A stretch of 62,746 nt of DNA from an uncultured Bacteroidales bacterium (GTDB lineage Bacteria > Bacteroidota > Bacteroidia > Bacteroidales > Paludibacteraceae). The translations under genes and the position numbers were made by a program. Shown here in pieces: positions 8,986 to 19,700 of this stretch. The stretch is taken from assembly GCA_944322025.1 (NCBI GenBank), contig CALUOH010000001.1, forward strand, positions 1 to 62,746, written 5' to 3'. The notes below the pieces were generated by a model, which was not told the DNA's origin, searched no databases, and was given only the letters and a program-made list of their open reading frames with translations. Numbering within the stretch: position 1 is the stretch's first letter; every line of letters starts with the position of its first letter.

Positions 8986-9738
8986 CTACTCGCCGAACTC
9001 CTTTTTAATCCAGTCGTAGCCTCTCTCCTCCAATTCGAGGGCAAGCTCCTTCGGCCCTGTCTTCACAATGCGGCCTTTGTAGAGGACATGCACGAAGTCA
9101 GGCACTATGTAATCAAGCAGACGCTGGTAGTGGGTGATGACTATGGAAGCGTTATCCGCGCTCTTGAGCCTGTTCACGCCGTGAGCCACTATGCGCAGCG
9201 CATCGATGTCCAGACCGGAGTCCGTCTCGTCAAGTATGCTGAGGCGCGGCTCAAGCATAGCCATCTGGAATATCTCGTTGCGCTTCTTCTCACCGCCGGA
9301 AAAGCCCTCGTTCACTGAACGGTTCGCCAGCTTGTTGTCAAGCTCCACAAGCTCCTTTTTCTGGCGCATCATCTTCAAGAACTCGCTCGCCGAGAGCGGC
9401 TCAAGGCCTTTATATTTACGGTGCTCGTTCACAGCCGTGCGCATGAAGTTCACCATGCTCACTCCGGGAATCTCCACAGGGTACTGGAAACTCATAAAGA
9501 TACCCTCACGCGAACGGTCTTCGGGCGACAGCGCAAGCAGGTCTTTCCCATAGAACGTCACACTACCCTCCGTCACAGTGAATGCCGGATTGCCAGTCAG
9601 CACAGAAGAGAGGGTGCTCTTCCCCGCGCCATTGGGTCCCATTATGGCATGCACCTCACCGGGCTTTACAGTCAAATCCAGCCCACGGAGAATCTCCTTG
9701 CCATTTATCTCTGCATGTAAATTCTTGATTTCTAACAT
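8986..9738 (-). CDS. sufC: Fe-S cluster assembly ATPase SufC
   Basis: SufC is the ABC-type ATPase of the SufBC2D complex. The 250-residue sequence has Walker A GPNGAGKST near residue 36, the SufC-specific ABC signature GFSGGEKKRNEI, Walker B LSILDETDSGLD and the H-loop VITHYQRLL. It begins only 21 bases after the stop of the DpnA-like methylase gene, so its translation signals now sit right behind the inserted restriction-modification cassette rather than behind sufB. Confidence 0.95.
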   Translation of the reverse strand: MLEIKNLHAEINGKEILRGLDLTVKPGEVHAIMGPNGAGKSTLSSVLTGNPAFTVTEGSVTFYGKDLLALSPEDRSREGIFMSFQYPVEIPGVSMVNFMRTAVNEHRKYKGLEPLSASEFLKMMRQKKELVELDNKLANRSVNEGFSGGEKKRNEIFQMAMLEPRLSILDETDSGLDIDALRIVAHGVNRLKSADNASIVITHYQRLLDYIVPDFVHVLYKGRIVKTGPKELALELEERGYDWIKKEFGE

Positions 9739-9759
9739 ATCTGTCCGTGTTACTTATTC

Positions 9760-10653
9760 TCAAAACGGTAAATCCATATTATATTCATAACTACACTCCA
9801 TTGTACAGTTATTCCCGCCACAAATATTTATGCAAGGATTGTATTTCATCATCTTTGTATAATACTCTTTCCTATTCTTTCCATTTTCTATTTCCAGTCT
9901 CCGCTCCGCACTTAATGTCAAATATTCAGACTTTATGTCAATGCCTAAGAACCTGCGACCTAACAGATTGGCTGCGATACCAGTTGTACTACTTCCTGTA
10001 AACGGGTCAAGTATCCACGCTTTTTCCTTGGTTGACGACAATATTATTCTCGCCAATAGGGGTAACGGTTTCTGCGTAGGATGCTTACCACAAGACTTTT
10101 CCCACGCACCTACTGCCGGCAAAGTCCAGACATCACGCATCTGCTGCCCACCGCTAATCATCTTCATCTTTTCATAGTCAAAGAAATGCTTTTTATTCTT
10201 GCATTTTCTCGCCCACAAGAGGAACTCTGTCGAGTGAGTGAAATACCTCCGGCTTAAATTAGGGGGAGGATTTGTCTTAACCCATGTCACACAATTCAAT
10301 ATCTTATAATCCAAATCGCTGAGCATCTGGGCAGCAGAGAAGATGTTATGATACGTACCGCTTATCCATATTGTACCGTTTTCGCTCAATTTATCCCGAC
10401 ATTGTTTCAGCCATGCGTAGTTAAACTCATTTATGCTGCCATAGCCATTCAGTCTATCCCAATCCCCTTTATCGACACAGGCCATTTTGCCACTTTGGAC
10501 AGAGAATCCACCATTCGACAGAAAATATGGCGGGTCGGCAAATATCATGTCAAACTTGAAGTCGAACTGCCCCAAGAGCTTTACGCAATCTCCCTCAACC
10601 ACAGTAAACGCCCTATCATAAGAACGGAAAAACGGCGTTATCATCCCATTCAA
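9760..10653 (-). CDS. dpnA: DpnA-like adenine DNA methyltransferase (second GATC methylase)
   Basis: This 297-residue beta-class N6-adenine methyltransferase has motif IV DPPYFLSNGG near residue 40 and then the AdoMet-binding DPFTGSSTTG near residue 216. In DpnII systems the second methylase also protects GATC, including single-stranded DNA. Its place beside a DpnM-like and a DpnII-like gene supports that role. The last 26 residues form a tail with four cysteines (in NPCINICGG and CTMEC) that I do not recognise from the family. The stop lies five bases after the endonuclease gene's end region begins upstream, and 21 bases before sufC. Confidence 0.87.
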   Translation of the reverse strand: MNGMITPFFRSYDRAFTVVEGDCVKLLGQFDFKFDMIFADPPYFLSNGGFSVQSGKMACVDKGDWDRLNGYGSINEFNYAWLKQCRDKLSENGTIWISGTYHNIFSAAQMLSDLDYKILNCVTWVKTNPPPNLSRRYFTHSTEFLLWARKCKNKKHFFDYEKMKMISGGQQMRDVWTLPAVGAWEKSCGKHPTQKPLPLLARIILSSTKEKAWILDPFTGSSTTGIAANLLGRRFLGIDIKSEYLTLSAERRLEIENGKNRKEYYTKMMKYNPCINICGGNNCTMECSYEYNMDLPF

Positions 10654-10657
10654 GAAT

Positions 10658-11494
10658 TTAATTCATATCCTGTTTGACCTCTTCTATAAAATATTTTATT
10701 GTGGTCAAATTATATATCCTCGGTATTATAGAAAATGCTTCCTCCAATTTGTTACGGGCAGATCTCCAGCCAATACCATCAGTAATCCACACAAATTCAA
10801 AGCCGGGTATACTGTTGATTCTCGGTGCAATCTCAGAATAAGCCCGAGCCACCTCATTCAGTTTAGATCCGCCGCCACTATAGAAATTCACCTCGATGAG
10901 ATACTTCTTATGCCTCGTTTCAATAACGAAATCAAACCGTTTTCTGTCTTCTCCGAGACATACCATTTCAAGAAACTCTGTAGAATATACCTCTCTACGG
11001 AAAACTATATCGTTTTCTCCGAATATCTCGGCTATTTTATTACCCATTATATCACCGCTCCGGTTCTTGCGTGCATTTGTGTCAAGTCCAGTCTCCACTC
11101 CAAATACATAATCCACAAGGTTCGTAATCTACTGATTTCTGAAAACCAATTTCAGCCCAGTATCTTCTATGTATTCTATTACACCTTCTGGAGAATTAAA
11201 GAAATCCTCTATAAGTCGTATATTGCCATGCCTGTCTATTGCTTTCTTTCTATCAGACGAACGTACTGCTATAAGAATATCAAGCACACTGAACACCTTT
11301 GGGTTTTCGCTCCACAAACTACGGACAGCTGCATCCATATCTTCCTGACCAATAAGGTAATTGAGTTGATTCAGCCTCATAGAAACCGCATTGACATTTT
11401 CCGCTATCTTGTCAAAATCCACGAAAAAATCAAGTGACGCGTTTGTCTCTATCAACTGAGACATAAAACTTTCAAAACGGTTCTCCATATACAC
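10658..11494 (-). pseudogene. dpnB: DpnII-type GATC restriction endonuclease, interrupted by an in-frame amber codon
   Basis: Two pieces in the same frame together match DpnII. The first 121 residues (MYMENRFESFMSQLIE to LVFRNQ) match its N-terminal part. Four codons after the stop (ITNL), the rest continues VDYVFGVETGLDTNARKNRSGD, a hallmark of DpnII. The catalytic region RFDFVIE and KYLIEVNFYSGGGSK lies in the second piece. The only break is a TAG at 11129-11131; without it the protein would be 278 residues, close to DpnII (288). A single base change such as CAG to TAG explains it. The gene overlaps the dpnM end by 23 bases. A GTG at 11114-11116 could restart translation, but a half-enzyme lacking the N-terminal part is unlikely to work alone. 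Confidence 0.88.
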
Positions 11495-12458
11495 CTGCCC
11501 ACTGTTTTACATTCACATCAACATACTGTTTCGACCTGAATGAAACCATATCTGTATAATTTCTTATCAGTAATTCTGTCAATTTTCCTCTCTTCTGCGG
11601 ATTAGCATTGACAGAACGCGATGCATAAACACGCTCTATTTTGTAGCCACTATAGAGATCATCAAAAAATGTATCGCTCTCATTTCTGCCTTTGCCATCA
11701 GAGTTACTGAGCATAAGCCAACAACCCATAGATGACAGCCTGTCAAAATAGTATTTCAGGCGTACCTGCTCCTCATCATCGAATTTCTCTTTTGAGTATG
11801 AATTGAAACTCGATGTCGCGTCCAATGGACGGTACGGCGGGTCAAAATAGAGAAATGTACACGCTCCTCTTGAAACATACTGTTCCGTTTTTTCAAAATC
11901 ACCGCAAGTGACAGTCACCCTCTGCAAAATCTCACTGTCAGCATAAATCGTAGCTGTATCACAAATGGTCGGATTTGCATATCTGCCAAACGGAACATTG
12001 AATTCCCCTTTTGAATTCACACGATATAAACCATTGAAACAAGTCCTATTCAGAAAAATAAGCATTGCCGTGTTATCCACATCGGACAGCCCGCCGCCGT
12101 TAAACCTTCCTCTTACCTCAAAATAAAACTCTTTCCGTGCCACTTCTGTTTGTAGCTTACGATACTCCTTTTGCATATCTTCCAACACAGCAACAAGCAT
12201 CTCGGGCGAATATTTCACTGTATTATAAGCCGTCACTAAATCAGCATTTATATCATTTATTACCGCACGCGATATGTTCGGACACTTCTGTAAAATCCAG
12301 AACAACACAGCCCCACCGCCTACAAACGGCTCAATGTATGTCACATCATCATGACATTCGAAGTCCGCAGGCAATTTCTGTGCAATGGTAGGTATCAGTT
12401 GCGATTTTCCTCCTACCCACTTCACAAACGGCTTTGCACCTTTTTTTGTTTTCACCAT
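11472..12458 (-). CDS. dpnM: DpnM/Dam-like GATC adenine methyltransferase
   Basis: This 328-residue alpha-class N6-adenine methyltransferase has FVKWVGGKSQL near residue 11 and the AdoMet-binding EPFVGGGAV near residue 43. Catalytic DPPYRPL follows near residue 206. DPPYRPL is characteristic of the Dam/DpnM group that methylates the adenine of GATC. It is the first gene of the restriction-modification cassette and begins 14 bases after the sufB stop. Its G+C is much lower than sufB and sufC (about 38% in one counted line against 60% and 53%), as expected for an acquired cassette. Confidence 0.92.
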   Translation of the reverse strand: MVKTKKGAKPFVKWVGGKSQLIPTIAQKLPADFECHDDVTYIEPFVGGGAVLFWILQKCPNISRAVINDINADLVTAYNTVKYSPEMLVAVLEDMQKEYRKLQTEVARKEFYFEVRGRFNGGGLSDVDNTAMLIFLNRTCFNGLYRVNSKGEFNVPFGRYANPTICDTATIYADSEILQRVTVTCGDFEKTEQYVSRGACTFLYFDPPYRPLDATSSFNSYSKEKFDDEEQVRLKYYFDRLSSMGCWLMLSNSDGKGRNESDTFFDDLYSGYKIERVYASRSVNANPQKRGKLTELLIRNYTDMVSFRSKQYVDVNVKQWAGVYGEPF

Positions 12459-12472
12459 ACGTATTCCTTTTT

Positions 12473-13942
<1,470 letters not shown>

Positions 13943-14015
13943 CGTTTCAGCCTTGTGCGGCGACGGCTCCGCGCCAGAGGCGGAGGCCGCAAGCCATTTA
14001 TGTGTAATTTAACTA

Positions 14016-14046
14016 CAAAGGTAATACAATTGGTCGGGAGCACAAA
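14016..14046 (-). promoter_or_regulatory. Promoter of the suf operon
   Basis: On the minus strand, TTTG at 14046-14043 is followed after 19 bases by TACCTTTG at 14023-14016, a good match to the Bacteroidota -33/-7 promoter. It lies 74 bases before the sufB start. Confidence 0.7.
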
Positions 14047-14117
14047 ACGGGGAATGAGGGGAAAAAGCAGGGGGGAAGGGCGGGGATAAGGGCGATTTGT
14101 GCGGGAGAGGATGGGGA

Positions 14118-14195
14118 GAGTGTCCGCAGATGCTCCGTAGGGTGTCCGTAGCCGCTCCGTCGAGAGTACGTCTTTTTAACTACTTTTTACGTTTA
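14118..14195 (+). repeat. Dispersed intergenic repeat, copy A
   Basis: The core at 14161-14180 is CGAGAGTACGTCTTTTTAAC, preceded by GC-rich sequence containing three CCGTAG-like units and followed by TACTTTTTACG. It is 40 bases from copy B in the same orientation. Confidence 0.75.
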
Positions 14196-14220
14196 AGGGG
14201 CAGGGAAGGCGGGCGGAGGA

Positions 14221-14310
14221 TGGGGAGGGGCTCCGGAGGTGTTCCGTAGGGGCTCCCTGAGCACTGGCGCGAGAGTAGGTGTTTTTAACCCAAATTTACA
14301 CTTAGGGGAG
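14221..14310 (+). repeat. Dispersed intergenic repeat, copy B
   Basis: The core at 14270-14289 is CGAGAGTAGGTGTTTTTAAC. The preceding ~40 bases (GGAGGTGTTCCGTAGGGGCT and on) are nearly identical to copy C on the opposite strand at 26.9 kb, with one visible difference in about 58 bases apart from the edges. Confidence 0.8.
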
Positions 14311-14732
14311 GGCGGGGAAAAGGGGAGGGAGAGGGGAAGGATGCCATGCCGAGATGGTGTGGACGGAGAAGAGGGGAAAGGGGCAAGGCGGAGGAGGCAA
14401 GGATGGATGGAGGAGGGGGCATGGACTGTGCAGTGTGAGGGAGGGAGTGGTGAGGCGGGAGCGGGCTGACAAACATGCAGAGGAGGAGCGGGAGGCAGGA
14501 TGCGGATGGACGGACGGCAGGCAATGGAGAGCGAAGGGGAAAAAGGGGAAGAGGAGAGCAGCATGGGCGGGCGGAGGAGGGGACAAGGAATGTGTGATGC
14601 AGGGGAGGAGACGGACGGAGGGAGGGGATGAGACGGGGCAGAGAATGGGGGCAAATGCGGCCGAATATGCTACGGAGAGGGGGTGGGGGCAAAAAAACGG
14701 TGGGAATGGTGCTGTATCTCACATGTTTTTTG

Positions 14733-14740
14733 TACCTTTG
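14733..14740 (+). promoter_or_regulatory. -7 element of porQ
   Basis: TACCTTTG ends 10 bases before the porQ ATG at 14751, so the mRNA would have almost no 5' leader. Confidence 0.6.
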
Positions 14741-14750
14741 GCATTAATTT

Positions 14751-15788
14751 ATGGTGTATAGGCTCTTCGTCATATCGGTATTCATGTGCGTGTCGCTCGC
14801 GGTACAGGCACAGGCGGGGAAGGATGTGTTCCAGTTTCTCAATCTACCTACGGGGGCGCGGCAGGCGGGCTTCGGGGGGAGCAATGTGTCCATATATGAC
14901 GATGACCTGAATTTCGCGCTGGCGAACCCGGCGCTGCTGTCGGAGAAGACGCACAATATGCTGGGGCTGAACTATACGAACCAGTTCGCGGACATCAATC
15001 TGGGGTCTGTGCTGTTCGGGCGGAATTTCGGGAAGAAGAATTTCATGGCGTTCGGGATACATTATATCGACTACGGGAGGTTTCTGGAGACGAATGAGGT
15101 GGACGAGATACTGGGGGAGTTTACGGCGAAGGATTTCGCGGTGAATGTCATCTATACGCGGTGGCTTTCGCCGAGGTGGACGGCGGGTGTGACGATGAAG
15201 CCGATTTATTCGGCGTATGAGCGTTATTCGAGTTTCGGACTGGCGTTTGATTTCGGGCTGTCGTACCATAATGAGAAGGCGTTGTTTTCGGCGGGTCTTG
15301 TGCTGCGGAACGCGGGTTTCCAGTTTAACGGATACCACAGTATAGACGGGCAGCAGAACAGGGAGTGGCTGCCTCTGGATTTGCAGTTGGGGCTGTCGCA
15401 GCGTTTTCCGCACGCGCCGATAAGGATTTCGATGACGGTGCACAATATGCAGAGGTGGAATCTGTCGTACGGGCAGAGCGCGTCGGCTACGGAGGGTGAG
15501 GATGGGCAGACGAGGGCGGAGGCGTGGTTCGACATGCTGTTCCGCCACACGATTTTCAGTGTGGAGATATTGCCGACGAAGAATACGTATATAGTGGTGT
15601 CGTACAATCACCGACGGCATGCGGAGATGGCGATACGGGGTCGGAGGTCGGTGGCGGGTTTCGCGTTCGGCGCGGGGCTGAAGCTGTATAAGTTTCACTT
15701 GGGCGTGAGTGTGGTGCCGTACCAGACGGGTAACCTGTCGTATAATGTCACGCTCAGCACTTCGCTGTCGGAGTTCGGGATTAAGTGA
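14751..15788 (+). CDS. porQ: PorQ-like type IX secretion outer-membrane protein
   Basis: The 345-residue protein starts with a signal peptide (VFMCVSLAVQAQA) and continues VFQFLNLPTGARQAGFGG, the N-terminal signature shared by PorQ/PorV-like FadL-family beta-barrels. The rest is alternating beta-strand sequence ending in a barrel-like C terminus. PorQ belongs to the type IX secretion apparatus of Bacteroidota. The next gene is cmk, a pairing I recall from other Bacteroidales. No other core T9SS gene is in the window. Confidence 0.82.
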   Translation: MVYRLFVISVFMCVSLAVQAQAGKDVFQFLNLPTGARQAGFGGSNVSIYDDDLNFALANPALLSEKTHNMLGLNYTNQFADINLGSVLFGRNFGKKNFMAFGIHYIDYGRFLETNEVDEILGEFTAKDFAVNVIYTRWLSPRWTAGVTMKPIYSAYERYSSFGLAFDFGLSYHNEKALFSAGLVLRNAGFQFNGYHSIDGQQNREWLPLDLQLGLSQRFPHAPIRISMTVHNMQRWNLSYGQSASATEGEDGQTRAEAWFDMLFRHTIFSVEILPTKNTYIVVSYNHRRHAEMAIRGRRSVAGFAFGAGLKLYKFHLGVSVVPYQTGNLSYNVTLSTSLSEFGIK

Positions 15789-15840
15789 GAGGGCGGGGAT
15801 GCCCGATGGGATGGATGTTTTTAAGGATTTGAGCAAGGAT

Positions 15841-16530
15841 ATGAAGAGGATTACTGTGGCGATAGACGGCTATTCGTCGTGCGGGAAGAGCACTATGGCG
15901 AAGGAGCTCGCGAGGTATGCGGGTTATGTGTATGTGGATACGGGGGCGATGTACAGGGCTGTTGCGCTGTATGCGATGGAGCGTGGTATCATTACCCGGG
16001 AGGGTATAGACGAGGTGCGGCTGGCGGAGGTGATGCCGGAGATAGACATCACGTTTGCGGTGCAGGCGGACGGGAGTCAGCACACGGTGCTGAACGGTGA
16101 GGATGTGGAGGGGCGCATACGCAGCCTGGAAGTGGCTGACGGGGCAAGCCGGGTGTCGACGATAGGGTTTGTGCGGCGTGCGCTGGTGGAGCGTCAGCAG
16201 GCGATGGGTCGGGAGAAGGGGATAGTGATGGACGGGCGCGACATCGGTACGGTGGTGTTTCCGGATGCGGAGCTGAAGGTGTTCGCCACGGCGACGGCGG
16301 AGGTGAGGGCGGAACGGAGGTGCAGGGAGCTGGAGGAGAAGGGCACGCCTATGCCGTATGAAGAGGTGCTGGCCAATGTGCGGGAAAGGGACTGGCGCGA
16401 TTCGCACAGGGCGGAGAGCCCGCTGCGGAGGGCGGAGGACGCACGCCTGCTGGACAACTCGACGCTCACGAAGGAGGAGCAGTCGGCAGTGTTGCGGCAG
16501 TGGTTTGACGAGACGGTAAACAGGGGATAA
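15841..16530 (+). CDS. cmk: Cytidylate kinase
   Basis: Cmk phosphorylates CMP and dCMP. The protein begins MKRITVAIDGYSSCGKST, with the P-loop GYSSCGKST, then YVDTGAMYRA (CMP binding) and VMDGRDIGTVVFP. The start at 15841 follows AAGGAT and gives 229 residues, the usual size; the open frame extends upstream into porQ but those residues are not family-like. An alternative start at 15799 has a G-rich leader. It is probably co-transcribed with porQ. Confidence 0.93.
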   Translation: MKRITVAIDGYSSCGKSTMAKELARYAGYVYVDTGAMYRAVALYAMERGIITREGIDEVRLAEVMPEIDITFAVQADGSQHTVLNGEDVEGRIRSLEVADGASRVSTIGFVRRALVERQQAMGREKGIVMDGRDIGTVVFPDAELKVFATATAEVRAERRCRELEEKGTPMPYEEVLANVRERDWRDSHRAESPLRRAEDARLLDNSTLTKEEQSAVLRQWFDETVNRG

Positions 16531-16532
16531 TC

Positions 16533-16619
16533 AGAAACTGTTTTGATTTTCCACAAACACTGTTTTAGAGAGATTAGACATATATCAGATATAGTTTTCG
16601 TCTATGTATTGTGCGCCCC
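16533..16619 (+). repeat. 88-bp repeat X, copy 1
   Basis: This stretch runs from AGAAACTGTTTTGATTTTCC to ATTGTGCGCCCC and matches, in reverse complement, 27037-27124 upstream of cdsA along nearly its whole length. It lies just after the cmk stop. Confidence 0.8.
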
Positions 16620-16636
16620 GTCGGCCCTATCCAGCC

Positions 16637-16677
16637 CTCATGTCCTTACAATAGCCCGCTATTGCCTCGGACATGAG
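16637..16677. other. Hairpin between two inverted copies of repeat X
   Basis: CTCATGTCC and GGACATGAG form a 9-bp stem; inside it CAATAG and CTATTG form a second 6-bp stem with a four-base loop. The structure sits at the centre of 16533-16740. Confidence 0.6.
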
Positions 16678-16702
16678 AACATGATATGCCCAGACGGCTC
16701 AT

Positions 16703-16740
16703 CACAATCCATATAGACGGCAAAAATCCAAACAGTTTCT
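16703..16740 (-). repeat. Shortened inverted copy of repeat X
   Basis: CACAATCC, then a GACG-containing spacer and AAACAGTTTCT, reproduce both ends of repeat X in the opposite orientation with the middle deleted. It ends 25 bases before the tricorn-like gene, in the same position that copy 2 has before cdsA. Confidence 0.6.
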
Positions 16741-16765
16741 CATTAATATTTTAAATAACAGCATT

Positions 16766-19700
16766 ATGAAATTACTCAAAGTGACCTTAGCGTCTGTACT
16801 GCTGACATCGGCCATGAGCCTGTCGGCACAGAAAAGCCCGCTGTGGCTGCGCTATCCCGCCATTTCACCGGACGGGAGCGAGATAGCATTCTGCTATCAG
16901 GGCGACATCTTCAAAGTTCCCGCCGGGGGAGGCACAGCCGTGCAGCTGACATCGAACGAAGCATACGACTACGCGCCGGTGTGGTCGCCTGACGGGAAGA
17001 GCATAGCGTTCGCGTCGGACCGCTACGGCTCGTTCGACATCTACACCATGCCGGCAGAGGGTGGCACGCCGAAAAGGCTGACCTTCTGGTCGGGGAAGGA
17101 GGTGCCCATGGCCTACTCGCCTGACGGGAAGAGCATCTACGTAGAGTCGCAAATCATGGCCGACAAGGGCTACTCGCAGTACCCAGGCACGGCGGAACAG
17201 ACATATACAGTGCCGGCAGAGGGCGGCCGCCTCGAACTGCTGACATCGGTCTGCATGGAGAACATCAGCGTCTCGAAATCGGGCAGCAAGATGCTGTATC
17301 ACAACAAGAAGGGGTATGAAGACCCGTGGCGCAAACACCACACATCGTCAGTGACACGCGACATCTGCCTATACGACATGCAGACAGGCAAGCACTCGTA
17401 TGTGACCGAGTTCTCGGGCGAAGACCGCAACCCGGTGTTCATGCCGGGCGACGAGGAGACGTTCTATTACCTATCAGAGAAGACGGGCTCGTTCAACATA
17501 TGGAAACGCACCATCAGCGGGGGCAACCGCGAAAGCCAGATAACACGCTTCGACACTCACCCCGTACGCTTCCTCACCGCAGCCACCGGGGGGTTGCTCT
17601 GCTTCTCGTACAACGGGGAGATATACACTGTGCGTGAGGGGGAGGTGCCGGTCAAAGTCAACATCACGGTGAACAACGACGCAACGGAAAGCGACTACCG
17701 CATAATGAACAACGTGGCCTCGGGAGCGGATGAGTTCGACGTATCGCCTGACGGCAAGGAGGTGGCGTTCATAGTGCGCGGCGACGTGTTCGTGGCTTCG
17801 GCCGAGTACGGCACTACCGTGCGCATCACCAATACACCCGAACAAGAGCGCAGCGTCTCATTCTCGCCCGACGGGCGCAAGCTCGTGTATGCCTCAGAGC
17901 GCGGCGGATGCTGGAACATCTACATGTCAGAGATAGAAAACGAGGACGAGAAGATGTTCGCCTACGCGACAAGCATAAAGGAGAGCCCCGTCACGGAGGG
18001 CAACGTGGCGCGCTTTCAGCCATCGTTCTCGCCTGACGGCAACGAGGTGGCGTTCCTCGAAAACAGGACTACACTCCGCGTCATCAACCTCAAATCAAAG
18101 GATATACGCACAGTGCTCGACGGCAAATACAACTACTCGTACTCCGACGGCGACCAATGGTACAGCTGGTCGCCCGACGGACGCTGGTTCGCAGTCATGT
18201 ATTTCGAGAACGGAGGCTGGAACCATGAGGACGTGGGCATAGTCAAGGCCGACGGCAGCGGCGAGATACACAACATAACCGCAAGCGGATACAGCGAGGG
18301 GGGCATACGCTGGGCCATGGACGGCAATGCCCTGCTCTTCTACTCTGACCAGTACGGCTACCGCAGCCACGGCAGCTGGGGCGCAGACCTCGACCTCATG
18401 GCCGTATTCCTGAACCAGGAGACATACGACAAGGTACGCATGGACAAAGAGGAGCGCGCCCTCTTCGCTGAAAAGGAGAAAGCGGCAGACGAGAAGAAGA
18501 GCAAGAAAGAGAAGAAACAGGAGGAGAAAGACTCCATCAAGGCCGAGAAAGAGATACCCGCCCTCGAATTCGAGTTTGACGGCATCGAGAACCGCATTGT
18601 GCGCCTGACTCCCGTATCGGCAAGCTACACCGACGCATATCTCGACAAGAAAGGCGAGAACTTCTACTACATAGCCCGCTACGAAAAAGGCTACGAACTC
18701 TGGAAGCGCGACCTCCTCGAAGGTACGACATCGCTCGTCTCCAAGATAGGCAACCTGCCCGCCGCCTTCGGCACAGACAAGGAGGGCGCCACCGTATTCC
18801 TCATGGCATACGGCGGCGCGATACAGAAAGTGGACCTCGCCTCAGGCCGCCTGACCCCAGTCAGCTACAACGCCGAATTCAACTGGCGTCCGGCACAGGA
18901 GCGCGAATATATCTTCAACCACGCATGGCAACAGGTTGTTGACAAATTCTACGACCCCGACATCCACGGCATCGACTGGAAAGGATACCGCGACGCATAC
19001 GCGCGTTTCCTGCCCTACATCAACAACAACTACGACTTCTCCGAGATGATGAGCGAGATGCTCGGTGAGCTCAACGCCTCACACACGGGCTGCCGCTATT
19101 ACGGCAGAACTCCGGGCGACCAGACCGCCGTACTCGGCATGTTCTTCGACAACAACTATGAAGGCGACGGCCTCCGCATAGCCGAAATCCTCGAAGACAA
19201 CCCCATCATCACGAAAGAGTCCAAGATAGAAGAGGGCGTGATAATCACAAAGATAGACGGCAACGAAATCAAGGCGGGCGAGGACTGGTACCGTTTCCTC
19301 GACCACAAGACCGGGAAAAACACCGTACTGACACTCAGCGACGGACGCACCGAATGGGAAGAGACCGTGAAGCCGTTCTCAGCCTCCTTGCAGAACGAAC
19401 TGCTCTACCAGCGTTGGATTAAGCAGCGCGAAGCACTTGTCGACTCTCTCTCCGGCGGGCGCATAGGCTACGTCCACGTCCGCGGCATGGACAGCCCATC
19501 GTTCCGCAACGTCTTCTCAAAGGCACTCGGAAAATACCGCAACTGCGACGCCATAATAGTCGACACCCGCTACAACGGCGGCGGCTGGCTGCATGACGAC
19601 CTCGCGACATTCCTCAGCGGCAAACGCTACGTCGACTTCGCACCGCGCGGACAGTACATCGCCTCAGAGCCCTTCAACAAGTGGTACAAGCCGTCGTGCG

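Larger units (their letters stand above)
13943..14750. other. Purine-rich intergenic region with two dispersed repeats
   Basis: About 800 bases separate the divergent sufB and porQ. Apart from the two promoters and two repeat copies (14118-14195 and 14221-14310), the plus strand from about 14040 to 14700 is an extended G- and A-rich stretch. The open frames across it are low-complexity and look spurious. No RNA gene was recognised. Confidence 0.6.

Noticed and set aside
10658..11116. C-terminal DpnII half as an independent gene starting at GTG
   Set aside because: The codons between the TAG and the GTG (ITNL) still match DpnII, showing that the piece is the continuation of one gene.
11129..11131. 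TAG as a programmed recoding site such as pyrrolysine
   Set aside because: There is no sign of recoding signals or a special role for the residue, and other genes here use TAG as a normal stop (for example sufS).
14193..14761. Open frames across the purine-rich region before porQ
   Set aside because: All are low-complexity (Gly/Arg/Glu or Pro/Ser) and overlap repeat copies; no start signals or family resemblance.
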